Shown in pieces: positions 54,399 to 64,000 of a stretch of 64,000 nucleotides of DNA. Positions within the stretch are counted from its first letter, which is position 1, and each line of letters starts with the position of its first letter. The DNA comes from Gillisia limnaea DSM 15749 (GTDB lineage Bacteria; Bacteroidota; Bacteroidia; Flavobacteriales; Flavobacteriaceae): assembly GCF_000243235.1 (NCBI RefSeq), contig NZ_JH594606.1:305476-369475 (forward strand). Direction: 5' to 3'. Position numbers and translations under genes: made by a program. The notes below the pieces were generated by a model. The model worked only from the letters and a program-made list of their open reading frames with translations, had not been told where the DNA came from and ran no database searches.

Positions 54399-55340
54399 TT
54401 AAAATAGTTCCAGATCCCCTAAAGTGTAGGACCAATTGTTAAGCTGTAATAATTCCTGTTTTAAATTTGTGTCCAAATTTACATCTCTCAGGGTTAATAC
54501 CGGGCCATATTTTCCGGAAAACCCTATTTCAAAATTAAATCCCGCAGAAGTTGTAATAAGCTGCGCCCCAAATTTTTTACTTAATTGCTTTATTGATTTA
54601 TTGATTTTTCGCCGACCAGGATCGTTAGAAAAAATATGCTCTGTAATTCGAAGTTCTTTAAAATATTTTTGATCTTTCATATATCCTGCGAGATAAAAAT
54701 CTTGATCTGCCTTTACCTCGTATTTTTGCAAAGGATTATTTTCATAACGCCAGGAGAGATATTCCGGAGATTTTAGAGTAAATAATTTATTTTCCTCCGC
54801 TTTTAATTTATTATATTTTGAAATCAATCCAGCTAATTGAGCATCGGAACTATTATTATTTATCTCGTATACCTCGGGGTTTTTATTTCCAAGCCAATTT
54901 ACCGGATTAGCAGGAATTATCCGGATCTTTAATTTATCCACTTCTTCCCAACCCATTTTCAGATATCCCGGCAAACTTTGGGTATTAGGAGTGTTAAAAA
55001 TAAGATCATCCCCATGCTCCTTAGCTATTTCTATCGCTTTCAAAGTGAGTTTTTTGAAAACCCCTTTTCCCTGGTGCTCGGGATGGGTTGCTGTATCTAC
55101 CGCTCTCAATGCTGAAAACACCTGTTTTCCCAATTGCCATTTCCACCTCATCAAAGCACGAACCCCAATAATAGTGTCATTTTCCACTGCCACCAAAACC
55201 AGGGATTTTCCAAACGGGTTTTCCACATGTTTGTACCTCCACACCTCTTCCGTCTTTTTTGAGGAAGTTTCACCAAGGCTGGCTTTTAGTACTTCTATAA
55301 TTTCCGGTATGTCCAGCTCTGTGGCTTCTCTAATTAACAT
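54399..55340 (-). CDS. GNAT-family N-acyltransferase
   Basis: The 313-residue protein carries a GNAT domain in its first half: acetyl-CoA loop AVDTATHPEHQGKGVFKKLT and DDLIFNTPNTQSLPGYLKMGW. The second half has no recognised motif. It may acetylate an amino-sugar of the polysaccharide. It is coupled to the membrane protein gene after it. Confidence 0.82.
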   Translation of the reverse strand: MLIREATELDIPEIIEVLKASLGETSSKKTEEVWRYKHVENPFGKSLVLVAVENDTIIGVRALMRWKWQLGKQVFSALRAVDTATHPEHQGKGVFKKLTLKAIEIAKEHGDDLIFNTPNTQSLPGYLKMGWEEVDKLKIRIIPANPVNWLGNKNPEVYEINNNSSDAQLAGLISKYNKLKAEENKLFTLKSPEYLSWRYENNPLQKYEVKADQDFYLAGYMKDQKYFKELRITEHIFSNDPGRRKINKSIKQLSKKFGAQLITTSAGFNFEIGFSGKYGPVLTLRDVNLDTNLKQELLQLNNWSYTLGDLELF

Positions 55341-55811
55341 TGTTGATTCGGGATTGGTTAATTGGTTGATTCGTTAGTTCGTTAGTTTGTTGAATTGTTG
55401 AATTGTTGATTCGTTGATTGGGGATTCGTTTACCCCCCGACCCCTAAAGGGGGAGAAGCAGATTTTTCTGTTTTCTGTTTTCTGTTTTCGTTTATTATTT
55501 CAACTAACACAATGTTACTTCATCACAACGTCACTTCATCATAGCATCACAACACCCTAAAGGGGGAGAAGGAGATTTTTCTGTTTTCTGTTTTCTGTTT
55601 TCGTTTATTATTTCACCTAACACAATGTTACTTCATCACAACGTCACTTCTTCACAGCATCACAATATTACTTCATCACAATATTACTTCATCACAGGAT
55701 CACTTCTTCATGAGGTCACTCCATCACAGTGTCACTTTTTCACAGCTTCACCTCCTCACAGAATCACTTCGTCACTTAATCACTCCTTCACTCGTTCACA
55801 ACATCAATCCG
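55341..55811. repeat. Mosaic intergenic module 2, in two tandem copies
   Basis: GTTGATTCGTTGATTGGGG repeats, CCCCTAAAGGGGGAGAAG, three TTTTCTG heptamers, TTTATTATTTCAACTAACAC and octamers (CACTTCATCACAACGTCAC), then again CCTAAAGGGGGAGAAGGAG, three heptamers and ~180 bp of octamers. The octamers read GTGATGAA in the direction of the gene that ends there. Confidence 0.75.
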
Positions 55812-56924
55812 TCACTTCATCACAGAAAGATAGATCTCCTCCAATTCATCAACCATCCTTTTTAGACTAAATGAATTCACAGCGCGTTCACGGGCTGCTT
55901 TTTTAAAGTTGTTTAACTTAACAGGATTATCAATTAAAACCTGGCACAATTCTGAAAGTTTATTCCATTCTTCGACTTTACATGTCAAACCGTCCTGTTT
56001 ATCACGAATTACTTCTTTAATCCCTCCAGCATCTGTTGAAACAATGGCACATTCCATACTCATAGCTTCAAGAAGGGCAATGGGCAATCCTTCAAAGGAG
56101 CTGCTCATCATAAAAATATCCATCGCTGAAAAATAGGGTTTCACATCGGTTTTTAAACCCGGAAAGAAAACCTTTTTTTCTAATTTTAATTTTATCAATT
56201 CCGCTTTGATCTCCTCTTCCAAAGGTCCGGCACCGACTATTATCCCATATACATTTGGATTTTTAGTTTCAATTTCCTTAAAAACCTGTAACCATTCAAT
56301 AAGTCTCTTTTGAAACCTGAAGACAGCAACATTCCCAATGACTAATGCGTTTTCTGGAATGCCCAATTCCTTTTTTGTTTTAATTTCCAAATCAGGATTT
56401 CTTCTGAATGAATCTGTATTAGCACCGTTTAGCAGTGTTTTAACAGGAATTTTTGGGTTGATATTTTTCTTTATAGAATTGGTTACATCTTCGGAAACCC
56501 CCAGCGCTAAGCTCTGGGAATTAAATGTGAATTGATTGATCTTTTTTGTAGCAATATGATAGCGTTCCTGCATATTATGCTCGGTATAAACAACCGGAAT
56601 TTTAGTCCTCGAAAAAACCAGTCTTCCTAAAAATCCAGCCCAGGGCAAATGACAATGGATAACATCTATTTCATTTGTTTTGCAATACTCAATAACTCCA
56701 GAATACTGTTGCAATAATTTTATATTGTTGGATGCAGAAAAACAAGTCACCTTTCCCCCTGCATTTTCGATAGTCTCTACCATTTGATCCTTCCAGGGCA
56801 GGAAATAAATATAGTGAAATTCAAATTTTTCTATATCGTGCAACTTTAAGGTTTCAGGTAGCAACATTTCAGCACCGCCACGACCAAGAGATTTTATTAT
56901 ATGAAGGATTTTTATTTTTTGCAT
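55812..56924 (-). CDS. Glycosyltransferase family 4
   Basis: The 370-residue protein has the GT4 start ILHIIKSLGRGGAEMLLPET, the donor-binding part IGNVAVFRFQKRLIEW and the E-x7-E motif SFEGLPIALLEAMSME. It transfers a sugar in polysaccharide assembly. The stop codon lies at the first octamers of the downstream array. It stands alone, 326 bp from the next GT4 gene. Confidence 0.92.
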   Translation of the reverse strand: MQKIKILHIIKSLGRGGAEMLLPETLKLHDIEKFEFHYIYFLPWKDQMVETIENAGGKVTCFSASNNIKLLQQYSGVIEYCKTNEIDVIHCHLPWAGFLGRLVFSRTKIPVVYTEHNMQERYHIATKKINQFTFNSQSLALGVSEDVTNSIKKNINPKIPVKTLLNGANTDSFRRNPDLEIKTKKELGIPENALVIGNVAVFRFQKRLIEWLQVFKEIETKNPNVYGIIVGAGPLEEEIKAELIKLKLEKKVFFPGLKTDVKPYFSAMDIFMMSSSFEGLPIALLEAMSMECAIVSTDAGGIKEVIRDKQDGLTCKVEEWNKLSELCQVLIDNPVKLNNFKKAARERAVNSFSLKRMVDELEEIYLSVMK

Positions 56925-57250
56925 TTATATGGAAATCTTGATCGGCAAATTTAAAGTATTATAAAACGACGGCAAGGATTTAAGAGGAATTTAAGAAACA
57001 CGAATTTCACGGATTTTGAAAACGCGAATTTAGGAAGCTGCCCCCCGGATCCCCTATAGGGGGAGAGGATATATTGGTTTAAAAAAAATAATTCACTTCA
57101 TGACACCATCATAATATCACAAAGACACCAATTAACTCCGGATGCTTCGGGACCGAATTAACCAATTAACTAATTTCCTGCATCACAACATCACTTTAAC
57201 CAATCAACCCCCGATGCTTCGGTACGAAATCCAATTGTCGTAAGTTTCAT
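56925..57250. repeat. Mosaic intergenic module 3 (decayed)
   Basis: It contains CACGAATTTCACGGATTTTG, a CCCCTATAGGGGGAG foldback, a few octamer-like TTCACTTCATGACACC pieces and two GGATGCTTCGGGACC / GATGCTTCGGTACG units. It is the same kind of material as the other modules but less complete. Confidence 0.55.
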
Positions 57251-58342
57251 TTACTCCCCCTTCGGGGGCTGGGGGGCTACAGCCTCATAAACTTCAACAA
57301 ACTTCTTAGCGATCTCTTTATTCATATAATCCTTAATCACCATCTTGTGGGCAGTTTCAATTTGTTCGAAATCTGGATTTCCCAAAGTTTTTAAAACTGC
57401 GTTTACAAAATTATCCTCATCATCCTTTTCTATTAAACTTCCGGTTTGAGAGCTGACAATTTCTGAAATGCCACCAACGTTGTATGCAACTACAGGAGTT
57501 TTGCAAAACATTGCCTCTAATAATACCGCGGGAAGACCTTCTATATTACTTGGCAGAACCAAAATATCAGCTGCTGATATATAGGGTAATGGATTTCTGA
57601 CGCCTTCATAAAATTTAACAGAATCTATCAGATCCAATTGGTGTACCTCCTCTTCCATTACATTGCGCAGTGGACCTTCTCCTATTAAATGCAGAAAATA
57701 ATTTTGATTTAAAGTAGTTAACTTTTTAAAAATCGAAAGCAATCCTTTATGGTTTTTCTCCCGTGTAAAAGATCCAACATGAATAATATTAGATCTCCTG
57801 GGTGAAAAAGCGATGGCAGTTTCAGCTGTTTTAATTGGATCAATCCCTATTGGAACAACGACGGTTTTGTTTTTTGTAAAAGGAAATACCTTGTTTAAAT
57901 CTCTTTTTGATGCGTGGGAGACTGAGATTACCCTATCTACATTGAATAGCAGAAAGGAATTTATAAATTTTGAAAAATGATTTTTAATATAATAACTGGT
58001 TGTACTGGCGTTCCTATATACAATTGGAGCTTTCCATCTATAAATCAATTTTGAAAAAACCGCATATTTTAAGGTATCTGCAGCATTAGCCTGAATTATA
58101 TCCGGTTTAAATCCTTCAATAATATCGGCAAGTTTTTTCCATCCCTGTAAATCGAGATAGCGATTGGAATCTTGATTTGATAGAGTAGGTATTTCATTTT
58201 TGAAGGGAAGCAACGCGTCTCCATCATAAATACTGACAATTTCAACCTCATTTCCCAAATTCATAAGATGGCTAGAGAGTTGACAAGCAAATATTTCTGC
58301 TCCCCGGTATTGTTTTTGTTGAATGATTTGAAGGATTCTCAT
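57251..58342 (-). CDS. Glycosyltransferase family 4
   Basis: The 363-residue protein begins MRILQIIQQKQYRGAEIFAC and shows HVGSFTREKNHKGLLSIFKK and NIEGLPAVLLEAMFCKTP. It is closely related to the next gene upstream (shared RILQ...YRGAE start and DTLKYA/DTLKYM segments), so the two arose by duplication. They overlap by four bases. Its last residues (APQPPKGE) are encoded by a CCCCC-TTCG-GGGG foldback repeat at the end of the gene. Confidence 0.92.
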   Translation of the reverse strand: MRILQIIQQKQYRGAEIFACQLSSHLMNLGNEVEIVSIYDGDALLPFKNEIPTLSNQDSNRYLDLQGWKKLADIIEGFKPDIIQANAADTLKYAVFSKLIYRWKAPIVYRNASTTSYYIKNHFSKFINSFLLFNVDRVISVSHASKRDLNKVFPFTKNKTVVVPIGIDPIKTAETAIAFSPRRSNIIHVGSFTREKNHKGLLSIFKKLTTLNQNYFLHLIGEGPLRNVMEEEVHQLDLIDSVKFYEGVRNPLPYISAADILVLPSNIEGLPAVLLEAMFCKTPVVAYNVGGISEIVSSQTGSLIEKDDEDNFVNAVLKTLGNPDFEQIETAHKMVIKDYMNKEIAKKFVEVYEAVAPQPPKGE

Positions 58343-59460
58343 CTAAAACTTTTTTCCGGAATTAATTTTCGATATAACGCCTCAAATTTTTGAGCATTCT
58401 TTAGCGGATTAAATTCTTCTGCCACTAAATTATACGCATTAGTCCCCAATTCAGTTTTTAAATCTTCATTTAATATTATTTTTAATAAGGTTTGTTTAAA
58501 TTCTTCCTTATCAAAATCGTCTATAATATAACCTGTTTTTCCGCTAATAATAACTTCACAAACTCCCCCCACGTTCGTTGCCACAGAAGGAACGTATTGG
58601 GTTCCTGCCTCCAAAATAACACCTGGAACCCCTTCTACTTTACTAGATAATACAAAGCAATCTGATGCCGAAAGAAGCTCCGGTATATCTTTTCTAAAAC
58701 CTAAAAGGAATACGGTCCTTTCTAATTTACGCTTTGTTATCTCATTTTTAATATGCTCAAATAAAACTCCATTCCCAACGCATACTAATTTAATGGATGA
58801 ATTTAAAGATTTTAACCCTTCAAAAATATCCAATAAAAATTCATGATTTTTTTCAGGACTAAAATTACCTATGTGAATAGTTATCTTATCCTCCTTTTTA
58901 AGATCTAACTGAGCCCGTATTTTTTGAGATTCAAGAGCTTTATCAACTTCTTTAATTGGGATTCCCCTTCTAATAACCGTAGTTTTTTCTCTAGGGTAGT
59001 TAAATGTCTTAATAAAATCTTGTATTGCTTCCTCGCCAACGGAGGTAACATGATCTACTTTTTTAAAGATTTGCTTGTACAATAGCTTCTTAGGTCCTTG
59101 AGAAACCCATTCACTTATCATACTTATATTTCTATAAACAATAGGTGTCTTTGGGATAAAGATAGAAGCAGCTATCATATACTTCAAAGTATCAGATCCA
59201 TTGCATTGGATTATTTCCGGCTTCGTTTTTTTAATAAGTTTGACAAGCTTCTTAATAAGGCCCAGAGAAAATCTTCCATCCTTGGATCCTATTAAATCAT
59301 AATGTTCAGCATTCTCCACACTTAGAACATCTTGATCATTTTTATAAAGACCAACAAAGATTATTTCATGGCCAAGTTTTATCAATTCAGCGCTCAAATT
59401 TGCGGCAAATACTTCAGCTCCTCTATATTGACGTTTGGTAACTAATTGAAGAATTCTCAT
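58339..59460 (-). CDS. Glycosyltransferase family 4
   Basis: The 373-residue protein starts MRILQLVTKRQYRGAEVFAA. Donor-site segments are HIGNFSPEKNHEFLLDIFEG and KVEGVPGVILEAGTQYVP (E-x7-E). It overlaps its neighbours on both sides by four bases (ATGA), so three GT4 genes are translated as a coupled chain 59457-58339-57251. It is a duplicate of the following gene. Confidence 0.92.
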   Translation of the reverse strand: MRILQLVTKRQYRGAEVFAANLSAELIKLGHEIIFVGLYKNDQDVLSVENAEHYDLIGSKDGRFSLGLIKKLVKLIKKTKPEIIQCNGSDTLKYMIAASIFIPKTPIVYRNISMISEWVSQGPKKLLYKQIFKKVDHVTSVGEEAIQDFIKTFNYPREKTTVIRRGIPIKEVDKALESQKIRAQLDLKKEDKITIHIGNFSPEKNHEFLLDIFEGLKSLNSSIKLVCVGNGVLFEHIKNEITKRKLERTVFLLGFRKDIPELLSASDCFVLSSKVEGVPGVILEAGTQYVPSVATNVGGVCEVIISGKTGYIIDDFDKEEFKQTLLKIILNEDLKTELGTNAYNLVAEEFNPLKNAQKFEALYRKLIPEKSFR

Positions 59461-60713
59461 GAATATTTATCATTCTTAATATCATTTTCCAAAACATTTT
59501 CAAATAAGTTAATATATTTGTCAGCCATAATTTCTAAGGAAAATTGATTTGAGTAATTCCTAATAAATTCGTTATCCCAAGTTGTGTGAAACATCTTAGA
59601 GATTCCTAGAGCCAATGAACTATCGCTTCGTTCCTGGATAGTTAGCATAGTTTTATTGTTATATAAATCATCAACTGCATCTAGGTCAGAAAACGTTACG
59701 CATGGCAGGCCATAAACAAAACCTTCAACTATAGGTAGACCGAAACCTTCTTTGATACTGACCATTATATTATAATCACTTTGTTTATAATAATCTTGAA
59801 GATCATCCTTTTTAACATATCCGCAGAATTTTACATTACCCAATTCTTCTTCATCCAATTTTTTTAAAAATTTGCCTTCTGTCCCATCTGCTCCAACAAA
59901 TAAAATAACGAAATCTTTTTTTATCTGAGAATCTAATAATTTATATGATCTAATAATTTGCTCTTGATTTTTATTTTTGTCAATTCTTCCCACACAGAGC
60001 ATTATTTTTTGCTCTGGATTAATACTATACTTATCTCTAATATTTAGAGCTTCGCTTGCATCATAGTAATTAATATCACTACCATTAGTAATTACTTTGA
60101 AATTATTAGAATTTGAAATTTTCAAATAACTCAAAATCGAATTCCGTACTCCTGAACTTACAACTGTTACAACATTTCCATTCTGCTCTGAATTCTTTAA
60201 AAATTCTTTTTCAATTCCAGCTTCTTTATTCGGGATTTTTTTTGAATCACTAAAAGAATTTAAACCATGCAGCGTTGTAACATATTTTAAATTATATTTT
60301 TCACATATATCGATAATTGGCTTATTAAAATAACCTACTCCATGAATATGAACTATATCATATTTATTATCTTTTATTACTCTTTCCAGATAACCACAAG
60401 AAATATAATAGTAAATTACATATAGAGCTTTCTTAAACCTCAGCTTATCTACATAAATAATTTGTAATGCTTTGAAAATTAAAGATAATGTTGAATATTT
60501 AAAAATTTCTAACCAAGTGAGTTTTAAAAAATTTACATCACAATAAAGTTGTCCTTTATTAAAATTGAATTTTGTTAAAAGATCCACTTGGCATCCTTTT
60601 TTAGCTATCGACTTACTTATATCCCAGGTCATATAGCCATAACCACTTTTCCTACGAATAAATTCAGGTAATTCCTTAATGGTGACATAAGTAGGCAGTT
60701 CAAGAATCTTCAT
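59457..60713 (-). CDS. Glycosyltransferase family 4
   Basis: The 418-residue protein is read from the ATG at 60711-60713 (MKILELPTYVTIKELPEFIR); a TTG two codons upstream is less likely. It has IVHIHGVGYFNKPI, TLHGLNSFSD, the donor site LCVGRIDKNKNQEQIIRSYK and SIKEGFGLPIVEGFVYGLP. It is longer than the other GT4 proteins here. The DNA from here to the right edge is clearly more AT-rich than the left part of the region, suggesting a separate origin. Confidence 0.9.
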   Translation of the reverse strand: MKILELPTYVTIKELPEFIRRKSGYGYMTWDISKSIAKKGCQVDLLTKFNFNKGQLYCDVNFLKLTWLEIFKYSTLSLIFKALQIIYVDKLRFKKALYVIYYYISCGYLERVIKDNKYDIVHIHGVGYFNKPIIDICEKYNLKYVTTLHGLNSFSDSKKIPNKEAGIEKEFLKNSEQNGNVVTVVSSGVRNSILSYLKISNSNNFKVITNGSDINYYDASEALNIRDKYSINPEQKIMLCVGRIDKNKNQEQIIRSYKLLDSQIKKDFVILFVGADGTEGKFLKKLDEEELGNVKFCGYVKKDDLQDYYKQSDYNIMVSIKEGFGLPIVEGFVYGLPCVTFSDLDAVDDLYNNKTMLTIQERSDSSLALGISKMFHTTWDNEFIRNYSNQFSLEIMADKYINLFENVLENDIKNDKYS

Positions 60714-60779
60714 ATTCAAAATTACTAAATAAATTAAAATTTATGAGTAGTAGTATTGCTCGTCCGTATTGAGAGCAAT

Positions 60780-62015
60780 TTAAATTTCAGCACGTAAATT
60801 AACCTCTAATCCTAATAATATTAGTAGAGCTTCACTATAATCAGATTTTCTTTTAAGATGATCGGAAAATATTTTTTTTGGTGACAACCAAGGAACGACA
60901 TTTCTATTAGAAAGAGATACACAAGCTTCTTCCACTGCATTCTTTAAGCTCAAATTTTGCCGTATAGCTTCAGGATAATATAAATAATTAATTCCTAATG
61001 GAGGAACATGGTAATTCCGCAACAATCGTGATAATTCAAGTCTCGACTTAATTTTTGCTTTTGCTAACAAATGAGCAATCCTGTTATTATTATATAATTT
61101 TAATCCTAGATTATTTTTACAAGGAATATCCAAATCATAATTTTTGTTCAGAATTATTTTCTTAAATAAGAAACTATTTTTTCTATATTCTTTAGGAATT
61201 CCAAGCATAAAAGAAACCCAATCGGGATGAATTAAAGGGGTTATTAAATTCATGTTATTTGGAAATAAAATAGGCTTAGTACTCGCTGGGATTCTATTAT
61301 ATAATGTGATAAGTTCATAGTCTGTAAGACCGCTTTTATATGACGCTAACGGAGGGGTTATCAGTGATTTAGCAGGATCATAATTTTTATGAGATAATCT
61401 CATATTTTTAGATTTATTTTCATTCCTACAAAAATGTTCGATATTCTTTCCATCTACCCCTTTATGAGAATATGAACCGGCTATGAAATCACCAATGAAA
61501 CCAGACCAAATATTAGAATTATTTTTGAATTCTAATACTTTTCTATTAATAAAAATATCTGGTACAGACGTCCAACTTCCACCGTTTTGAGCAGATTTGA
61601 CTAAATTATCAATGGAGTAATCTAAGGTTACACAATTAATTCTATCAATAGAAACGCCAGTTTTTTTAGCTTATTTTTTTGGGATTTCATAATCGGATGT
61701 ATAAGGTGAACCAAAAGTAACAAGCTGAATATTGGATGTATCAACTCTTTTTAATAAAGAAGATAAAATTACCCTGCTATCAAGTCCTCCACTTATTGGA
61801 ATTACATGATTTGCATTAGCACATTTTGATAATTCTTCATCAAAAACGAAATCAAGTATATCACCCCCTTTCTTAATTAGAGAACTTTCAGATAATTTAT
61901 TTAGAATTGAATTGATGGAATTTGGTAATTGCAGAATACTTTTAATCGAACCTAATTCCGGAATGTATCCAAAATATAAATAATCGTTTAAATGTGAATT
62001 GGTAATACTTAACAT
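60780..62015 (-). pseudogene. Asparagine-synthase-like gene broken by one in-frame stop
   Basis: The two open parts, 61671-62015 and 60780-61403, are in the same frame, and the 267 bases between them read on without any other stop. A single TAA at 61671-61673 (after SDYEIPKK) interrupts 411 codons. Conserved features lie on both sides: the PP-loop ISGGLDSRVILSSLL at residues 74-88 and WSGFIGDFIAGSYSHKG after the stop. The N-terminal glutaminase domain is missing, as in some polysaccharide-locus relatives that may amidate sugar acids. It is a pseudogene, unless the stop is a sequencing error. Confidence 0.8.
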
Positions 62016-62202
62016 TATAAAATAATCTTTTAAAAATTTTAAACACTTAATTTATTATACAAAATAAAAACAGAGTTGCTGAGTATATCTGACCATAAGG
62101 AGTAATATATACTGCTAAAAAAAATAATTTTTCAATATTAGTTTACCTTGGTTATAGTAAAATAGAATTGGTTTAAAAAAACCTATAATATAGGGAATTA
62201 AG

Positions 62203-63144
62203 TTAGCTCGAAATTTCTATATTTTTATAATTAGAATGCAGTTTTGTTCGTGCCTTAGGAGTAATGAAGGGGCAGGAATTTATTAATTTTGGAATGTCAA
62301 GATTAATTGGTTTAAAGGTTGCCTTAGCAATAATTTGATCTAAATTGGTATTTATGTTAATATGCTGACAACTATAATCATCAACATTTATGGATTCATA
62401 GTAATCTTCAAATTTAAATCCAGCTCCTAAAACTTTATTGGAAAAAGAAATCCATTGGGTAGGTATACCATAGGCGTCTGACACAATTAGGCCATGAAGA
62501 GAACTAGATAATATAATATCACAGTCTAAAATTTCATCGATGAAATTTTTCCAATCCAAACCGCACATAATATCAATAACGGTTAAATCCTTATTTTGTT
62601 TCTGAACCTTTTGAATCCAGTCATGGTTTTTATCAGCATAATGAGGAATAAGTCCAACTTTAAATTTTTTTGGTTTTTTATCAGGGAAATACATATAAGG
62701 TAATAGTAGAGCCGGATCTCCCAATGCTATTCCCAAAGTGTCATAACCTTCCTTCTCAAGTATTTTAAGAGTCAATGGTCCTCTAACCGCTAAAATCTCC
62801 AGTTTATCACTCTTTAAGGTAGAGTTTTCAGCTATAAATCCCGCACCCCAAATTACAGAGGGTTTCTTTACCCATTGCAAAATACTTCCGATAACAATGT
62901 ATATTTTATCACCCTTTTTAACATTCAAAAAGTCAGCATGTATTATTTTCTTTTCAGATAAAAATTCAATTAAAATAGTATTCAATGCGTCTCCAAAATT
63001 TTTAGACCATCCACCTCCACCGGCCAATATATAGCCCCCATTTATTGAATTATACTTGTACTTTTCTAATACAGATACTGGAAAAGTTATTATTTTGTTT
63101 TTGATTTTTCTAAATCGAAACTTCAAACTTTTAGCTATATTCAT
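62203..63144 (-). CDS. Polysaccharide pyruvyltransferase-family protein
   Basis: The 313-residue protein has the family layout: ILAGGGGWSKNFGDALNTIL near residue 40, VIWGAGFIAENSTLK, LAVRGPLTLKILEKEGYDTL, ALGDPALLLPYMY, and ILSSSLHGLIVSDAYGIPT with the conserved SSLHG. It would add a pyruvyl ketal to a sugar of the polymer from phosphoenolpyruvate, giving negative charge. Its start overlaps the stop of the upstream GT4 gene by four bases. Confidence 0.88.
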   Translation of the reverse strand: MNIAKSLKFRFRKIKNKIITFPVSVLEKYKYNSINGGYILAGGGGWSKNFGDALNTILIEFLSEKKIIHADFLNVKKGDKIYIVIGSILQWVKKPSVIWGAGFIAENSTLKSDKLEILAVRGPLTLKILEKEGYDTLGIALGDPALLLPYMYFPDKKPKKFKVGLIPHYADKNHDWIQKVQKQNKDLTVIDIMCGLDWKNFIDEILDCDIILSSSLHGLIVSDAYGIPTQWISFSNKVLGAGFKFEDYYESINVDDYSCQHININTNLDQIIAKATFKPINLDIPKLINSCPFITPKARTKLHSNYKNIEISS

Positions 63145-64000
63145 AGAACCTTATTGTTAAACTCATTAATCAAATTATTTGCTCTTTGTTTCCAGGTATA
63201 ATTTTTTAAGAAATCATGGTATGCATTAGATGAAATCTTATCACTTAGTATTTCGTTATTCATTAAAACATTAATAGCATCCTCCCATTCAGAAATTTTA
63301 TCAGGATCACACAAAATAGCATTTTCACCATTTATTAATATTTCCTTCAAAATTGGAATGTCTGAAGTTATTAATGCTCTTTGTGAAGACATGTATTCGA
63401 AAATCTTTAGTGGTGACATCCAGAGTGCAATGTTATTAGATGATTTCTCATCCTTTACATGAACAGAAGATTGATAAGGAGCTATAAGAACGTCAAAGGA
63501 CTTAATATATTGTGGGGTTTTGGCGTGCGGAATAAAACCATGAAAATGAATATTTTTTTGTCCTTCATTTATTTCTCTCTTCCAATGTAAAATATCCTTT
63601 TCTTTTCCTCCTACTATATGGAAGTCAACATTTGGCATTCTGGAAGATAATGGAATGATAATTTCCATACCTTTTCCCTTATACAGACTGCCAACATATC
63701 CTACATTAAAATCTCCAATTAGGTTCGTTACTGGTTTAACCTCATGAGGAAATTCATCAGCTCCATCAGGTGCTACGATAATTTTTTCCTCACTAATATC
63801 ATGTGAATCAATCAAATACCTTTTTAGTGCATGGGAGATTACAACCCACTTTTGAACTTTATTTAATTTAAGTATTATTAGAAATATTTTCTTCAAAAAT
63901 TTACTTTTAGAATCAAATGGTTCGTGAATTTCAAAAAAAAATTTTTATTCAATAAAGATAACCAGAGAGCAGGATATATCGCTCTTGTATAATAAAAATC
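63141..64000 (-). CDS. Glycosyltransferase family 4 with a homopolymer frameshift, partial
   Basis: The C-terminal part shows VGYVGSLYKGKGMEIIIPL, HFHGFIPHAKTP, SPLKIFEYMSSQRALITSD, a GT4 donor half. The longest clean frame would start with TTG at 63896, but the same frame continues upstream as FFFEIHEPFDSKSKF, a typical GT4 acceptor-half motif, until a stop at 63945-63947. In the neighbouring frame, the minus strand reads FYYTRAIYPALWLSLLNKN right up to a run of nine T (63933-63941). One extra T would join both parts. The gene is thus frameshifted at a homopolymer and runs off the right edge. Confidence 0.78.

Noticed and set aside
62016-62202. Possible N-terminal domain of the asparagine-synthase-like gene
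   Set aside because: A short frame (about IEKLFFLAVYITPYGQIYSA) looks slightly protein-like but ends in a stop and is out of frame; too weak to call.

Overview
The window looks like a chromosome segment of a marine or soil Flavobacteriaceae (Bacteroidota; the Gramella, Salegentibacter or Zunongwangia kind). The reasons are a SusC/SusD pair, several lipoproteins with Bacteroidota-type lipoboxes, genes without Shine-Dalgarno sites, recognisable flavobacterial -7 boxes (TAnnTTTG), AT-rich DNA, and intergenic DNA full of REP-like repeats. The genus is inferred from general gene content, not from a search. No rRNA, tRNA or CRISPR array was recognised.

Left third (1-22.3 kb): a carbohydrate-use region. 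A minus-strand polysaccharide utilisation locus runs susC, (IS200-like insertion), susD, two sister GH43 genes, a clan GH-A hydrolase, another GH43 and a lipoprotein mutarotase. It points to an arabinose- or galactose-containing plant polysaccharide such as arabinan, arabinogalactan or arabinoxylan. Next to it lie a Nudix-type (AraR/NrtR-like) regulator with a dead Nudix box, galK-galT on the plus strand, and a convergent galM-SSS symporter unit: a complete route to take up galactose, mutarotate it and phosphorylate it. At the far left are a TIM-barrel isomerase-like protein with a Tat-type signal, a LacI regulator and the start of an MFS sugar transporter. Two regulator remnants lie in this region: a winged-helix-only copy of the Nudix regulator and the DNA-binding tip of a LacI gene.

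Middle (22.5-38.7 kb): mostly housekeeping and stress genes (DUF1456, sucC, an AraJ-like MFS pump, lysA, a 2H phosphoesterase, a PfkB kinase, a pentapeptide-repeat protein, nhaA, a creatininase-family enzyme, sbcD-sbcC). They are interrupted at 32.4-34.1 kb by a REP/RAYT transposase element that is present in full, internally deleted and empty forms.

Right (39.7-64 kb): an exopolysaccharide, capsule or O-antigen locus, mostly on the minus strand. It holds seven GT4 and two GT2 glycosyltransferases, two paralogous multi-membrane (Wzy-like) proteins, a PglD/NeuD-like acyltransferase, a polysaccharide deacetylase, a GNAT protein, a pyruvyltransferase-family protein, and an asparagine-synthase-like gene broken by one stop codon. 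The last GT4 has a homopolymer frameshift and leaves the window. Embedded at 43.2-45.2 kb are two lipoproteins built on an unfamiliar ~90-residue repeat with a SWDEVRK...TFDPSIWDLINRF core.

The most unusual signals are not classical genes: a ~90-bp leader element found five times (once as a tandem pair) that stops at the start codon of four unrelated genes; octanucleotide arrays on the 3' side of genes that close all three frames on one strand and leave the other open; mosaic intergenic modules; and repeats that have become the C-terminal codons of genes.
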